Of a stretch of DNA of 47,440 nt, positions 35,196-45,016 are shown in pieces (the first letter of the stretch is position 1; each line of letters begins with the position of its first letter). The DNA comes from Sulfuriferula sp. (GTDB lineage Bacteria > Pseudomonadota > Gammaproteobacteria > Burkholderiales > Sulfuriferulaceae). The notes below the pieces were generated by a model. That model had not been told where the DNA came from. It made no database searches and saw only the letters and a list, made by a program, of their open reading frames with translations. The DNA is taken from the NCBI GenBank assembly GCA_013140765.1, contig JABFSE010000031.1, positions 1 through 47,440 on the forward strand, in the 5' to 3' direction. The translations under genes and the position numbers were made by a program.

Positions 35196-36155
35196 ATGAA
35201 AAATTTCCCGCGCCATGCAATGCTGTTTATTGCGCTCTTCGGCTCGTTGTCGGGCGTGGCACTGGCGGCAAATAAACAGCATGTTAAGCAAGTTGCTGAG
35301 TATAACAATGCCGTTGATGCGACTGAATTAGCTCAGTTGAGTGCTTTATCGGTCTTGGTATTAAATCAACAGGACGGACAACCTTTATACCAAAAAAATA
35401 TCGATATGGAAACGCCTATCGCATCTATTAGTAAACTAATGACGGCAATGGTGGTGTTAGATGCGCATTTGGATATGAGTGAGACGCTGGAAATTACGCA
35501 GGCGGATGTGGATAAACTGCGTCATACTAGCTCGCGTTTGGCGGTGGGTACGCAATTAAGTCGTAGCGAATTGATGCACTTGGCATTGATAGCGTCGGAA
35601 AACCGCGCGGCTTCTGCGTTATCACGTAATTATCCTGGTGGTTATGTGAAATTTATTGCCGCTATGAATCGCAAAGCCTTGCAGTTGGGAATGCAGCATA
35701 CTGTATTTGAGGATGCGACAGGTTTGTCGAGTAATAATCAATCAACAGCGGCTGATTTGGCTAAAATGGTGCAGGCGGCTGTGCGCTATCCCGTGATACA
35801 TGAAATAACCACCACAGGGAATTACGAAATTACGCGAACTGCGGCGGTGATGGTGGGGCGTAAGCATCACAAAAAAATACGCAACATTGAACGTCGCGTG
35901 GCTTTTCATAACACCAATCAGTTAGTCCGCGATCAGGATTGGGACATAGGTTTGTCTAAAACTGGTTTTATCAATGAAGCGGGACACTGCTTGGTGATGC
36001 AAGCTAAAATCGCACAAAAACCAGTGATTATCGTGTTGTTGGACGCGTATGGGCGTTATGGTCGGATTAACGATGCAAAACGGATTAAAACTTGGCTAGA
36101 GCAACAACCCGTTAATAAGGTGGCTTTGCGGATGGATAAAGCGATGTTGAATTGA
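35196..36155 (+). CDS. pbpG: D-alanyl-D-alanine endopeptidase PBP7 type
   Basis: A 319-aa periplasmic penicillin-binding protein that cuts peptide cross-links in peptidoglycan. A signal peptide (residues 1-25, ending GVALAA) is followed by the three active-site motifs: SISK (Ser-x-x-Lys), SEN (Ser-x-Asn) and SKTG (Lys-Thr-Gly). The ATG at 35196 has AGGTGA six bases upstream; an ATG six codons earlier is weaker. Its stop overlaps the next gene start (TGATG). Confidence 0.93.
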   Translation: MKNFPRHAMLFIALFGSLSGVALAANKQHVKQVAEYNNAVDATELAQLSALSVLVLNQQDGQPLYQKNIDMETPIASISKLMTAMVVLDAHLDMSETLEITQADVDKLRHTSSRLAVGTQLSRSELMHLALIASENRAASALSRNYPGGYVKFIAAMNRKALQLGMQHTVFEDATGLSSNNQSTAADLAKMVQAAVRYPVIHEITTTGNYEITRTAAVMVGRKHHKKIRNIERRVAFHNTNQLVRDQDWDIGLSKTGFINEAGHCLVMQAKIAQKPVIIVLLDAYGRYGRINDAKRIKTWLEQQPVNKVALRMDKAMLN

Positions 36156-36706
36156 TGTTGATTTACATACATGGTTTTAACAGCGGATCGGCTTCGGGTA
36201 AGGCGCGTTTGTTGCAGGCGTATATGGCTGAACGTGGTGCGGCGGATGCGTGTTTGTGTCCAGACTTACCCCACCGTCCAGCGGCGGCAATCGCCTTGTT
36301 GACTGAGCTTGCTGTGCAATACCCGCAAGCAACATTCATAGGGAGTTCGTTGGGCGGTTTTTATGCAACTTGGTTGACAGCGCGATTTGGGGTGAAATCA
36401 GTGCTGATTAACCCTGCTGTTCATGCGCATGTATTGCTGGCGGGTGAGCTGGGTGAGCAAACCAACTTTAGCACTGGTGAGGTTTATCAATTTACATCAA
36501 CACACATAGATGAATTAGCGGCACTGGATTTGCCCATTCCTGCTCATGCCGACAAAATGTTATTGATGGTAGAAACAGGTGACGCGGTTTTGGATTATCG
36601 CGATGCGGTGGCTTACTATCATGATAGCCGCCAAGTGGTTGTGGCTGGCGGCAATCATAATTTCCTCTCATTTCCGCAACATATCGCTACGATAGTTGCG
36701 TTTTAA
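36155..36706 (+). CDS. YqiA-like esterase (alpha/beta hydrolase)
   Basis: A 183-aa alpha/beta hydrolase of the YqiA/YcfP type. MLIYIHGFNSGSASGKA (oxyanion part) and the nucleophile elbow FIGSSLGGFYATWL, with Ser in GSSLG, are visible, followed by a late His in GGNHNFLSF. The natural substrate is unknown. It is translationally coupled to pbpG and precedes the RNB gene by 16 bases. Confidence 0.9.
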   Translation: MLIYIHGFNSGSASGKARLLQAYMAERGAADACLCPDLPHRPAAAIALLTELAVQYPQATFIGSSLGGFYATWLTARFGVKSVLINPAVHAHVLLAGELGEQTNFSTGEVYQFTSTHIDELAALDLPIPAHADKMLLMVETGDAVLDYRDAVAYYHDSRQVVVAGGNHNFLSFPQHIATIVAF

Positions 36707-36722
36707 GTACCCATAAACTGAT

Positions 36723-38597
36723 ATGTATTTACTGTACGAAGAAGACGGCCATTTTAAGGCTGGGACGATAGTTGCTGATAACGATAGCTCATTGCAGGTC
36801 GATAGTCAGCATGGCAAGCGCTTGAAGGTAAAGGCATTGAATATCATGATGCGCTTTGCCGCGCCTACGCCAGCGGAGTTAATGACAGCGGCACAACAAG
36901 TACGGGATGATACCGATACGGATTTTTTGTGGGAAGTGGCAAGCCAAGAAGAGTTCGGCTTTGTTGAATTAGCTACTGAGTATTTTGGGCACGTGCCTAC
37001 GCCTATTGAATCCGCTGGAATTTTGATGCGTTTGCATGAATCGCCTATGCACTTTTATAAAAAAGGACGTGGTCGTTACAAAGCCGCGCCTGCTGACGCA
37101 TTGGTGGCGGCAAAAGCGGGCATGGAGCGGCGGGCGCGTGAGGCTGAGGCATTGGCAATGTATGTGGCTGAGTTGATGCGTTTTGCTTTGCCTGATGCCT
37201 TAAGTGCGCAAGTGGATGAGTTACTCTATGCGCCTGATAAAAATCAAATTGCGTGGAAAGCGATAGATGCCGCATGTAAGCAAACTGGGCTAACGCCTGT
37301 TAAATTATTGCATCGTTGTGGTGCAGTGCCTTCTACGCATGATTATCATCTACAAGTGTTTTTGCGTGAGCAGTTCCCGCGTGGCGTGGACTTTGCTGAA
37401 AGCGCAAGTTTGCCAGCCACGCCTGATTTGCCTGTTGCAACGGTAGCGGCCTTTAGTATAGACGATGCGTCAACGACTGAGATTGATGACGCTTTTTCTG
37501 TGACCCCATTAGCCAATGGCAATACGCAAGTGGGTGTGCATATTGCCGCGCCTGCGTTGGGCTTGTTGCCTGATACGGAGATGGATAAGGTCGCCGCGCA
37601 ACGCTTATCTACCGTGTATTACCCTGGTGGTAAAATCACGATGTTGCCTGCAACCTTGGTCGATAATTATACCTTGAGCGCGGGTCGGGTCGTGCCTGCT
37701 TTGTCTATGTACATAGAGGTGGGCGCGGATTATCAGGTGGTCGGGCAATATACGAAATTAGAAGCTGTGCCGATAGTGGCTAATTTGCGCCATGAATGTT
37801 TGGAGCAAGATTTTAATCATAATAATCTAGTTGCGGGTTGCCCAGCTTATCCTTATCAGGATGAGCTGACTTTGCTATGGCATTTGTCTGGCACGTTAGA
37901 AGCGGGGCGCGGTAAAACACCAGACCCTAAATTGCCTGTGCGTGCAGATTATAATTTTAAGGTGGAAAACGATAAAGTTACCATTACCGACAGGTTGCGT
38001 GGTAACCCGATAGACCGCGTGGTGTCGGAGCTAATGATATTTGTTAATGCCAATTGGGGTAAATGGTTGGCAGATACTGAAACGATGGCGCTGTATCGCA
38101 CCCAGCAGAACGGTAAGGTAAAAATGAGTGCTAAACCCGGCCCACATGTGGGTTTGGGCGTAGAGCAATATACTTGGTCGAGCTCACCACTGCGGCGTTA
38201 CATTGATTTAGTTAATCAGCGTCAGTTGATAGCTTTAGCACTGGGCGTAGCACCACCTTATCCACCTAAAGCCAGTGTGCTTTATACTGTGTTGCGTGAT
38301 TTTGAGTTGGCGTATGACGCATATAATGATTTCCAACGTAAAATGGAGCGTTACTGGTGCTTGCGCTGGTTGCAACAAGAGGGTGTAACGACGATAAATG
38401 CCAGTATTATTAAGGAAAATCTGGTGCGCTTGGATGGCTTGCCATTTGTTACCCGCGTGCCTTCTTTACCTGAACTGCCTGTCGCAACACGGGTAAATTT
38501 AATAATAAATATAGTTGATTTATTGGAGGTAGAGCTAATGTGTGATTTCCATCATAAAATTGATGAGCCAGTGGCTGAAGCTGTTTGCGCTGGTTGA
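36723..38597 (+). CDS. RNB-domain exoribonuclease (RNase II-like)
   Basis: A 624-aa 3'-5' exoribonuclease of the RNase II/R superfamily. The RNB catalytic acids are in FSIDDASTTEIDDAFSV, the fold continues with VGVHIAAPALGL and YPGGKITMLP, and a short C-terminal RNA-binding S1-like part follows SSPLRRYIDLVNQRQL. The N-terminal part is shorter than in E. coli RNase R, so I give no symbol. It belongs to a cytosolic, probably housekeeping run with pbpG and tonB. Confidence 0.9.
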   Translation: MYLLYEEDGHFKAGTIVADNDSSLQVDSQHGKRLKVKALNIMMRFAAPTPAELMTAAQQVRDDTDTDFLWEVASQEEFGFVELATEYFGHVPTPIESAGILMRLHESPMHFYKKGRGRYKAAPADALVAAKAGMERRAREAEALAMYVAELMRFALPDALSAQVDELLYAPDKNQIAWKAIDAACKQTGLTPVKLLHRCGAVPSTHDYHLQVFLREQFPRGVDFAESASLPATPDLPVATVAAFSIDDASTTEIDDAFSVTPLANGNTQVGVHIAAPALGLLPDTEMDKVAAQRLSTVYYPGGKITMLPATLVDNYTLSAGRVVPALSMYIEVGADYQVVGQYTKLEAVPIVANLRHECLEQDFNHNNLVAGCPAYPYQDELTLLWHLSGTLEAGRGKTPDPKLPVRADYNFKVENDKVTITDRLRGNPIDRVVSELMIFVNANWGKWLADTETMALYRTQQNGKVKMSAKPGPHVGLGVEQYTWSSSPLRRYIDLVNQRQLIALALGVAPPYPPKASVLYTVLRDFELAYDAYNDFQRKMERYWCLRWLQQEGVTTINASIIKENLVRLDGLPFVTRVPSLPELPVATRVNLIINIVDLLEVELMCDFHHKIDEPVAEAVCAG

Positions 38598-38602
38598 TAC
38601 GC

Positions 38603-39490
38603 ATGAATAAACTATTGGCAGACATCGCTACTGCGGTGCGTTTACCTGTTGTTTTTGTACTGGCGTTGTTGATCTCATTTATCTTGCATGGTCTCGTATT
38701 GGCGATGCACTTCAGTTTCCCCAACGTGAGCGAAACGAATGTCTTTACGCCGCCTTTAGAAGTGGTGTTGGTCAATAGTAAATCAGCTACGCGTCCAAAC
38801 AAAGCCGATGCACTGGCGCAGTCTGATTTAGACGGTGGCGGCAATACCGATAGTGATAGACGTGCTAAAAGTCCGTTACCTGCTATGGCGCAAGATCAGC
38901 GTCAGTCTGAAGCAGCGGCCGCGCAACGGGTAGCGCAGTTAGAAGCCTTAAACCGCAAAATCATGACGCAGTTGAAGTCTAACTATAGCCTGCACGACGG
39001 TGCGCCACAAACAGCGCAAACACAGCCAGCGGAGGCGAAATCAGGTAAGGGAACGTTGCTAGAGCAGAGCTTGGAAATGGCGAAACTAGAAGCGCAAATT
39101 GCGCAAGAATATGATGCCTACCAAAAGCGTCCACGTAAAATGTTTATTGGTGCACGTGCGCAAGCGTATGTTTTTGCGCGTTACATCGAGGATTGGCGAA
39201 TTAAAGTTGAGCGTATCGGCAATCAAAATTACCCAGAAGAAGCGCGGCGACAAAAAGTATATGGGAAACTGCAATTGACCGTGTCGATTAAGGCGGATGG
39301 GAATTTGGATGATGTGGAGGTTACGCGCTCATCGGGCTCTAAAGTGTTAGATGCGGCGGCAGTTGCCATTGTTCGCCGTGCCGCGCCTTACGCGCCATTC
39401 CCCGAAGATGTACGCAAAAAAGCAGATGTGGTTGTGATTACCCGTACTTGGACGTTTGCACCTGGCGACCAAGTAATTACGGAGCAATAG
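38603..39490 (+). CDS. tonB: TonB-family energy transducer
   Basis: 295 aa. One N-terminal membrane helix (about 15-37) is followed by an Ala/Gln-rich periplasmic stretch with coiled-coil character, and a C-terminal TonB domain (YPEEARRQKVYGKLQLTVSI, DDVEVTRSSGSKVLDAAAV). It passes proton-motive energy to outer-membrane receptors such as BtuB (16491-18323). No exbB/exbD is nearby. The central part has little of the usual Pro repeats. It starts five bases after the RNB gene. Confidence 0.88.
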   Translation: MNKLLADIATAVRLPVVFVLALLISFILHGLVLAMHFSFPNVSETNVFTPPLEVVLVNSKSATRPNKADALAQSDLDGGGNTDSDRRAKSPLPAMAQDQRQSEAAAAQRVAQLEALNRKIMTQLKSNYSLHDGAPQTAQTQPAEAKSGKGTLLEQSLEMAKLEAQIAQEYDAYQKRPRKMFIGARAQAYVFARYIEDWRIKVERIGNQNYPEEARRQKVYGKLQLTVSIKADGNLDDVEVTRSSGSKVLDAAAVAIVRRAAPYAPFPEDVRKKADVVVITRTWTFAPGDQVITEQ

Positions 39491-39528
39491 TTGCGCGATA
39501 AACTTGAATCCGCATCAGTGTTAGCTCA

Positions 39529-39537
39529 TGCTATAAT
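39529..39537 (+). promoter_or_regulatory. Extended -10 promoter of fbp
   Basis: TGCTATAAT is a perfect extended -10 element, 38 bases before the ATG, with no consensus -35 at the right distance. Confidence 0.6.
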
Positions 39538-39574
39538 CTGATGACTAATTTTTTATTTTTAGAGAGGTTTTCTC

Positions 39575-40582
39575 ATGGCAATCGGAATCACCGTAGCGCA
39601 ATTTCTCGCTGATGAACAGCGTAAATTAAATACTCATAATACTGACCTGTTGGCATTGATGTCGCAAGTTGCAACGGCCTGTAAAGTTATCGCCAGCGCG
39701 ATTAACAAAGGCGCATTGTCTGGTGTCATGGGTAGCTTGGAATCAGAAAACATCCAAGGTGAAACACAAAAAAAATTAGATGTGATTACCAATGAAATTT
39801 TCATGGAAACCACAGAACGCGGTGGTTTGTTAGCAGGTATGGCTTCTGAAGAAATGGATGACGTTTACCATATCCCTAGCCAATATCCGCGTGGTAAATA
39901 CTTGTTGGTGTTCGATCCGTTAGATGGCTCTTCTAACGTGGATGTCAATATCTCTGTGGGTACTATATTCTCGGTATTGGAATATAAAGGCACTTCTGCA
40001 ACACCTGAGGCGGCAGAATTTTTGCAACCTGGTACACAACAAGTAGCTGCTGGTTATGCGTTGTATGGCTCTTCTACCATGTTAGTGATTACCACTGGTA
40101 ATGGTGTAAATGGCTTTACTTTAGATACCGACATAGGTGAATTTGTGTTGTCGCATCCTAATATGATGATTACGCCTGATACCAAAGAATTCGCGATTAA
40201 CGCATCGAACGAACGTTTCTGGGAAGCACCAGTGCAACGCTATGTCACCGAATGTGTGGCTGGCAAAACAGGTCCACGCGGTCGTGATTTCAATATGCGT
40301 TGGGTGGCTTCTATGGTGGCTGAAGTGCACCGTATTATTATCCGTGGTGGTGTGTTTATGTATCCTAAAGATACTAAAGATCCAGCTAAAGCAGGTAAAT
40401 TACGCTTGATGTATGAGGCGAATCCTATGAGCTTTATTGTTGAGCAAGCGGGTGGTTTGTCTAGCACAGGTCGTCAACGTATTTTAGATGTGCAACCAGA
40501 AGGCTTGCATCAGCGAGTGCCTGTGATTTTGGGCTCTAAAAATGAGGTTGAGGTTATTTTGTCTTATCATAAAGACATGTAA
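39575..40582 (+). CDS. fbp: Class I fructose-1,6-bisphosphatase
   Basis: A 335-aa cytosolic enzyme that removes the 1-phosphate of fructose 1,6-bisphosphate in gluconeogenesis (or in the Calvin cycle in autotrophs). The metal and substrate motifs [20 protein letters not shown] and [15 protein letters not shown] are intact. The ribosome site AGAGAGG is good. It ends before a bidirectional terminator. No other Calvin-cycle gene is in the window. Confidence 0.97.
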   Translation: MAIGITVAQFLADEQRKLNTHNTDLLALMSQVATACKVIASAINKGALSGVMGSLESENIQGETQKKLDVITNEIFMETTERGGLLAGMASEEMDDVYHIPSQYPRGKYLLVFDPLDGSSNVDVNISVGTIFSVLEYKGTSATPEAAEFLQPGTQQVAAGYALYGSSTMLVITTGNGVNGFTLDTDIGEFVLSHPNMMITPDTKEFAINASNERFWEAPVQRYVTECVAGKTGPRGRDFNMRWVASMVAEVHRIIIRGGVFMYPKDTKDPAKAGKLRLMYEANPMSFIVEQAGGLSSTGRQRILDVQPEGLHQRVPVILGSKNEVEVILSYHKDM

Positions 40583-40596
40583 TTCTCGGGCGCATC

Positions 40597-40626
40597 AAAA
40601 AGCACAACTTAGGTTGTGCTTTTTTT
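40597..40626. terminator. Bidirectional terminator between fbp and tilS
   Basis: AGCACAAC (40601-40608) pairs with GTTGTGCT (40613-40620) around TTAG, flanked by an A-run on the left and a T-run on the right. It can end both the fbp (+) and the tilS (-) transcript. Confidence 0.9.
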
Positions 40627-40630
40627 ACGC

Positions 40631-41965
40631 TTAAACTTCAGCTTGCCAATCTAATGCTATGCTAGGTTCTCCAGCATGTGCTTGCCAAGCGCACGCTGTG
40701 CCGATATGCGGTACGTGGATAAGCGTGTCGCCGCTATACACTAACGGTAGTCGGTCGCGTTGCCAGGGTGGGATTTGCTGCTGTTGTAATAAGTCTTTTA
40801 GGCGACGGTTAGGGCGTTTGCAATCTGGTCGTAACATTTCGCCACCTTGGCGCAAGCGAATGTTGATATGCGTGAATTTTGCTAATGCGATGCCTGTTGC
40901 GTCACTGATATGTGTGCTGAAAGTACCATAAAATGGGATGTGTAATGTGTCGCCGTCCGACCATGACCAGCTTTGTTTTGGGTCGGATACGGGTAGGCGT
41001 TTAATCAAATACGCCTGATTAAGGTAGCGGTGTAGTGTGTAATCACCATGAGGAATAGCGGGGTGGTTGTCGTGCGGCGCACGGGTAAGCTGCGCTAACA
41101 TATCCGCTAATCTAACTTGGCTGGGCATTTGCAAATTATGTAGCGCGAAAAAGTAGCGCAATAAATTACGGGCGCGGCTAGGATTGATGCGCTGTAGGTA
41201 GTGGCAATCTAAGCGTTGTTCATGAATGCTTTGTTGCGCATCCATGCGGGCAAGTTCGTCGAGTAATTCGCTGGCTTCTGCCAAATTAGCAGCACTGCGT
41301 GCCAATGCCGTGCGCCAAGCTGGGTAGCGTTGATTGAGTTGCGGCAATAAGTCCAAGCGTAAAAAATTACGTGCATAATGCGTATCGCTGTTGCTGTCGT
41401 CTTCTATCCACTGCAACTGTTGAGCGTGCGCCCAAGCTAAAATTGCGCTACGCGGCATGTCTAGCAGTGGGCGTAAATAAGCGGGCTGGTTGGGCAGTTG
41501 GCGATATTTTGCCATGCCTGATAAGCCTTTGACACCTGCGCCGCGCAGTAGCTGTAACATTAGCGTTTCAGCCTGGTCGTCTTGATGGTGAGCGAGCGCA
41601 ATAAAGTCAGCGGGCTGTTGCTGGTATTGTTGGTAGCGTTGTTTACGGGCTTCGGCTTCCACGCCCAGCTTGTTATCGAGTGTGACGCGAGTCGTGGTGC
41701 AGGGTATGGCAAGTTGGGCGCACAATTGCTGGCAAAATAGCGACCACTCATCCGCATACTGGCTAATGCCATGATGTACATGAATAGCGGATAAGTGGAA
41801 TGTATGGCTGAGGCGTAGTTGCGCAAATAAATGCAATAAGACAACGGAATCAACACCACCACTTAAGCCCACACAAATTCGACTATCAGCCGTGATATGG
41901 GGTATCACGGCATGATGGAAATCGGCGTAGAGCTTATTTAACGGCGATTTCTTTGTAACGTCCAT
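40631..41965 (-). CDS. tilS: tRNA(Ile)-lysidine synthetase
   Basis: A 444-aa enzyme that changes C34 to lysidine in tRNA-Ile(CAU), needed to read AUA codons. The ATP-binding PP-loop is visible as [16 protein letters not shown], followed by HVHHGIS and the family's [20 protein letters not shown]. The C-terminal tRNA-binding domain is present. The only suitable ATG (41965) overlaps accA by 32 bases, and accA-tilS order is usual in this group. Confidence 0.94.
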   Translation of the reverse strand: MDVTKKSPLNKLYADFHHAVIPHITADSRICVGLSGGVDSVVLLHLFAQLRLSHTFHLSAIHVHHGISQYADEWSLFCQQLCAQLAIPCTTTRVTLDNKLGVEAEARKQRYQQYQQQPADFIALAHHQDDQAETLMLQLLRGAGVKGLSGMAKYRQLPNQPAYLRPLLDMPRSAILAWAHAQQLQWIEDDSNSDTHYARNFLRLDLLPQLNQRYPAWRTALARSAANLAEASELLDELARMDAQQSIHEQRLDCHYLQRINPSRARNLLRYFFALHNLQMPSQVRLADMLAQLTRAPHDNHPAIPHGDYTLHRYLNQAYLIKRLPVSDPKQSWSWSDGDTLHIPFYGTFSTHISDATGIALAKFTHINIRLRQGGEMLRPDCKRPNRRLKDLLQQQQIPPWQRDRLPLVYSGDTLIHVPHIGTACAWQAHAGEPSIALDWQAEV

Positions 41966-42899
41966 AGCTCATTAAACGTTCATAGCGTGTTTTGAGCAGG
42001 GTGTCGATGGACTGTTTTTGCAATGTTGCCAGCGTTTCCTGCAGGACGATTTGCATGTTGTGCATCATCATGGCTGGATCACGGTGAGCACCGCCCACTG
42101 GCTCAGGGATAATACGGTCGATTAAGTCGAATGATTTTAATTTTGCCGCCGTAATACCCAAAGTTTCTGCCGCAGTGGGCGCGTGTTCAGCACTTTTCCA
42201 TAGAATAGACGCGCAACCTTCCGGCGAAATAACGGAATAGGTTGAGTGTTGCAACATGTTGAGTTGGTCGCCAACACCTATCGCTAATGCACCACCTGAC
42301 CCGCCTTCGCCAATAATCGTGCAAATAATCGGGGTGCGTAATTCTGCCATTACGTATAAATTACGGGCAATCGCTTCAGACTGTCCGCGCTCTTCCGCGC
42401 CTATGCCTGGGTATGCGCCTGGCGTGTCAATAAACGTCATGACGGGAATGTTGAATTTTTCGGCTAAACGCATCAGCCGTAGTGCCTTACGGTAGCCTTC
42501 AGGTCTGGGCATACCAAAGTTGCGATGTATTTTTTCTTTGGTATCGCGCCCTTTTTGATGTCCTATCACCATGACGCTGTGGTTATTGAAACGTGCTAAA
42601 CCGCCCACAATGGCGTGATCGTCAGCAAAAGCACGGTCGCCATGTAGTTCTTCAAAATCAGTAAATAACGCGCCTATATAATCAAGGCTGTATGGGCGTT
42701 GAGGATGGCGCGCAACTTGCGAGGTTTGCCAAGGCGTGAGTTTGGCATATGTATCTTGCGTTAGTTTTTCGCTTTTCTTTTGTAGCGCGAGTAGCTCTTT
42801 AGAAATATCTAAAGTATCGCCTTGTACGGAACGTAATTCTTCTATCTTGTTTTCTAATTCGGCGATAGGTTGTTCAAAATCTAAAAAAGTGGTTTTCAT
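41934..42899 (-). CDS. accA: Acetyl-CoA carboxylase carboxyltransferase alpha subunit
   Basis: A 321-aa cytosolic protein that pairs with AccD to move carboxyl from biotin to acetyl-CoA in fatty acid synthesis. It has an N-terminal helical start ([19 protein letters not shown]) and the crotonase-type pocket ([41 protein letters not shown]). Length matches the family. No terminator on its own strand separates it from slyD upstream, but a hairpin lies there. Confidence 0.97.
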   Translation of the reverse strand: MKTTFLDFEQPIAELENKIEELRSVQGDTLDISKELLALQKKSEKLTQDTYAKLTPWQTSQVARHPQRPYSLDYIGALFTDFEELHGDRAFADDHAIVGGLARFNNHSVMVIGHQKGRDTKEKIHRNFGMPRPEGYRKALRLMRLAEKFNIPVMTFIDTPGAYPGIGAEERGQSEAIARNLYVMAELRTPIICTIIGEGGSGGALAIGVGDQLNMLQHSTYSVISPEGCASILWKSAEHAPTAAETLGITAAKLKSFDLIDRIIPEPVGGAHRDPAMMMHNMQIVLQETLATLQKQSIDTLLKTRYERLMSYGRYKEIAVK

Positions 42900-42952
42900 G
42901 TATGCGTAGCACCGTCCAAAAAACGGGAATTGGTAGGGGGTGTGCGAAGCAC

Positions 42953-42983
42953 GGGCAACGTTGCGCTCGTCTGCACGTTGCCC
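42953..42983. repeat. Inverted repeat between slyD and accA
   Basis: GGGCAACGT (42953-42961) pairs with ACGTTGCCC (42975-42983) across 13 bases. A T-run follows only on the + strand, where no gene ends. It may stabilise the slyD message or be a weak attenuator. A smaller GTGC-GAA-GCAC hairpin lies next to it at 42942-42952. Confidence 0.6.
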
Positions 42984-42989
42984 ATGTTT

Positions 42990-43469
42990 TTAATGATGGT
43001 GACCGTGGTCGCCGTGTGCGTGACCGTGTGTGATTTCTTCTTCGGTTGCGGCGCGAACATCGGTGATGCGGCAGTTAAACTTCAATGTTTGCCCAGCTAA
43101 TGGATGATTGCCATCAACAAAGACTTCGGTGTCAGTTACATCAGTGACGGTGTAGAGCATGAATTCGTCAGTGCCTTCTGCCGCGCCTTCAAACTGCATA
43201 CCCTTTTCGACTTCGGCAGGGAACAAGTGGCGTGGCTCTGAGCGTATCAATTCAGCTTCGTATTCGCCAAAAGCGTATTCAGGTTCCATGACAACTTCAA
43301 CATCGTCGCCTACAGACTTGCCTTCCAAGGCTTCTTCTACGGTAGGGAAAATGCCATCATAGCCACCATGCAGGTAGCTAACGGCTTCGCTACCGTCTTC
43401 TAGCTGTTCGCCTGTGAGGCTGCTAAGTTGATAAGTGATGGTGACGATGGTGTTTTTTGCAATTTGCAT
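42990..43469 (-). CDS. slyD: FKBP-type peptidyl-prolyl isomerase SlyD
   Basis: A 159-aa SlyD. The FKBP domain (YQLSSLTGEQLEDGSEAVSYLHG) carries the inserted flap domain (AFGEYEAELIRSEPRHLFP), and the tail ends HGHAHGDHGHHH. The His-rich tail binds nickel and other metals, and the protein helps folding and hydrogenase or urease metal delivery. The tail here is short compared with E. coli. It lies upstream of accA on the same strand. Confidence 0.93.
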   Translation of the reverse strand: MQIAKNTIVTITYQLSSLTGEQLEDGSEAVSYLHGGYDGIFPTVEEALEGKSVGDDVEVVMEPEYAFGEYEAELIRSEPRHLFPAEVEKGMQFEGAAEGTDEFMLYTVTDVTDTEVFVDGNHPLAGQTLKFNCRITDVRAATEEEITHGHAHGDHGHHH

Positions 43470-43541
43470 GGTTAATCCTTAAGGGCAGGTAAATTTGGTA
43501 TGCGCATATTTTAACGCATTTTCAGATTATAATTCATCGCT

Positions 43542-44672
43542 ATGAATAAACAATTACTTGGTGGTATCAGTGCTGATGTTTTTTTGCGGGATTATTGGCA
43601 AAAAAAACCATTGCTAGTGCGTCAGGCCGTGCCTGATTTTCAAGGGCTAATTAGCCCTGCGACGCTGTTTGAATTAGCATCTGATGAAGATGCTCAGGCG
43701 CGTTTAGTGCGTCAAAAAGCGTCAGGATGGGATTTGGAGTTTGGGCCTTTTGCAGCAAAAACATTTAAGCCTAAGCGTGATAAATTGCCGTGGACGCTGC
43801 TGGTGCAGGAGTTGAATCATTATTTGCCTAGTGGTGTAGCCTTGTTGCAGCAGTTCGATTTTATTCCTCATGCACGGCTAGATGATTTAATGGTCAGTTA
43901 CGCGCCTGCAGGCGGTGGTGTCGGTCCGCATTTTGATTCATATGATGTATTTTTGTTGCAAGGCATGGGGCATAGGCGTTGGCAAATTAGTGCGCAGGAT
44001 GATTTGAGCTTAGTTGAAGGTGCGCCGTTACGGATTTTGAAAAATTTCCAAGCTACGGAAGAGTGGATATTAGCACCTGGCGATATGCTTTATTTACCAC
44101 CGCAATATGCACATAATGGCATTGCCGAAGATGAGTGTATGACCTACTCTATTGGCTTTCGTGCGCCAACGACGCAGGAAATTGCGACGCAGTTTCTTGT
44201 GTATATGCAAGACAAGCTACATATCCCTGGGCGATATGCTGACGCGGATTTAGTGGTGCAAAGTAACCCCGCTGAAATGAGTGAGGCGATGTTGGCGCAA
44301 TGGGCGAGCATGGTGGCGCAAGTGCAATGGGGGCAGGCAGATATTATTGATTTTGCAGGACGCTATTTAACTGAGCCTAAGCCGCATATATTTTTTCAAC
44401 CGCCTGATGAGCCGCTGAGTATGCGAATTTTTGTGACGGAAGTTAAAAAACAGGGCGTGCGCTTGTCACCATCTTCACGAATGTTGTTTTATCAACGGCA
44501 GTGCTATTTGAATGGTGACTTAGTTGTGTCGAATGCTGATTTGGATGCGTTAATTGTATTGGCAAATCAACGCGAGCTTGCTTTGCCTAGTTGGTCGAAC
44601 GATTTGTTGGAGTGGTTGTTTGAATGTTATTTAGATGGTTATGTGCTGGTAGGAATGTCTGCTATTAAGTAG
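43542..44672 (+). CDS. roxA: Ribosomal protein L16 arginine hydroxylase (RoxA/YcfD-like)
   Basis: A 376-aa JmjC/cupin oxygenase, Fe(II)- and 2-oxoglutarate-dependent. Its E. coli relative YcfD hydroxylates Arg81 of L16. The iron ligands are visible in GPHFDSYDVF (His-x-Asp) and a later His in YAHNGIAED. The opening FLRDYWQKKPLLVRQAVPDF and the C-terminal winged-helix part fit the family. Divergent from slyD. Confidence 0.88.
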   Translation: MNKQLLGGISADVFLRDYWQKKPLLVRQAVPDFQGLISPATLFELASDEDAQARLVRQKASGWDLEFGPFAAKTFKPKRDKLPWTLLVQELNHYLPSGVALLQQFDFIPHARLDDLMVSYAPAGGGVGPHFDSYDVFLLQGMGHRRWQISAQDDLSLVEGAPLRILKNFQATEEWILAPGDMLYLPPQYAHNGIAEDECMTYSIGFRAPTTQEIATQFLVYMQDKLHIPGRYADADLVVQSNPAEMSEAMLAQWASMVAQVQWGQADIIDFAGRYLTEPKPHIFFQPPDEPLSMRIFVTEVKKQGVRLSPSSRMLFYQRQCYLNGDLVVSNADLDALIVLANQRELALPSWSNDLLEWLFECYLDGYVLVGMSAIK

Positions 44673-44747
44673 TGCTTACGCATCTGGTTTTGGCTGTGAG
44701 GTGGCGTAAAATTAGGGAGGTAAAGTAAGCGTTGTGAAAATTTGTAA

Positions 44748-44784
44748 ATAATGAGTTGACAAGCAATTCATTATATTAGAAAAT
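44748..44784 (+). promoter_or_regulatory. Promoter and operator of the 44.8-kb small RNA
   Basis: TTGACA (44756-44761) and GAAAAT (44779-44784) are 17 bases apart. An inverted repeat with 11-bp arms and one mismatch (44748-44758 with 44764-44774, 5-bp centre) overlaps the -35 box, so a regulator probably controls it. The -10 is weak. Confidence 0.55.
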
Positions 44785-44790
44785 ACTAAT

Positions 44791-44891
44791 AACGCTGATT
44801 CTTTAGCTCTTTCCCAAGAGCATTAGTGTTGTCTCCTCCATCCTCCTTCATAAGAGGATTTCAAACCCAAGCGTGTGCTTGGGTTTTTTTT
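44791..44891 (+). ncRNA. Candidate trans-acting small RNA with anti-SD motifs
   Basis: A roughly 100-nt transcript unit between roxA and the ferritin-like gene, with no reading frame. It shows three stems. Stem 1: AACGCTGAT (44791-44799) with ATTAGTGTT (44822-44830), plus inner GCTCTT/AAGAGC around TCCC. Stem 2: ATCCTC/GAGGAT (44840-44845, 44854-44859). Terminator: 10-bp stem 44863-44872 with 44877-44886, followed by eight T. Between stems 1 and 2 is unpaired CTCCTCC, and CCTCC recurs in stem 2, so it can pair with Shine-Dalgarno sequences. A promoter lies at the right distance. I do not identify it with a named RNA; the shape resembles Hfq-binding small RNAs. Confidence 0.7.
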
Positions 44892-45016
44892 GTCTGCAAT
44901 TTGTGCAATGTTAGTGCTTATTGTGGACAAAGTGCTAATTGTTCTTTGATTTGTCATTTAATAGTATTAAATTTAGGTTACTATTTATTTCAATTATCAC
45001 AATGAAAGGACGCGTT

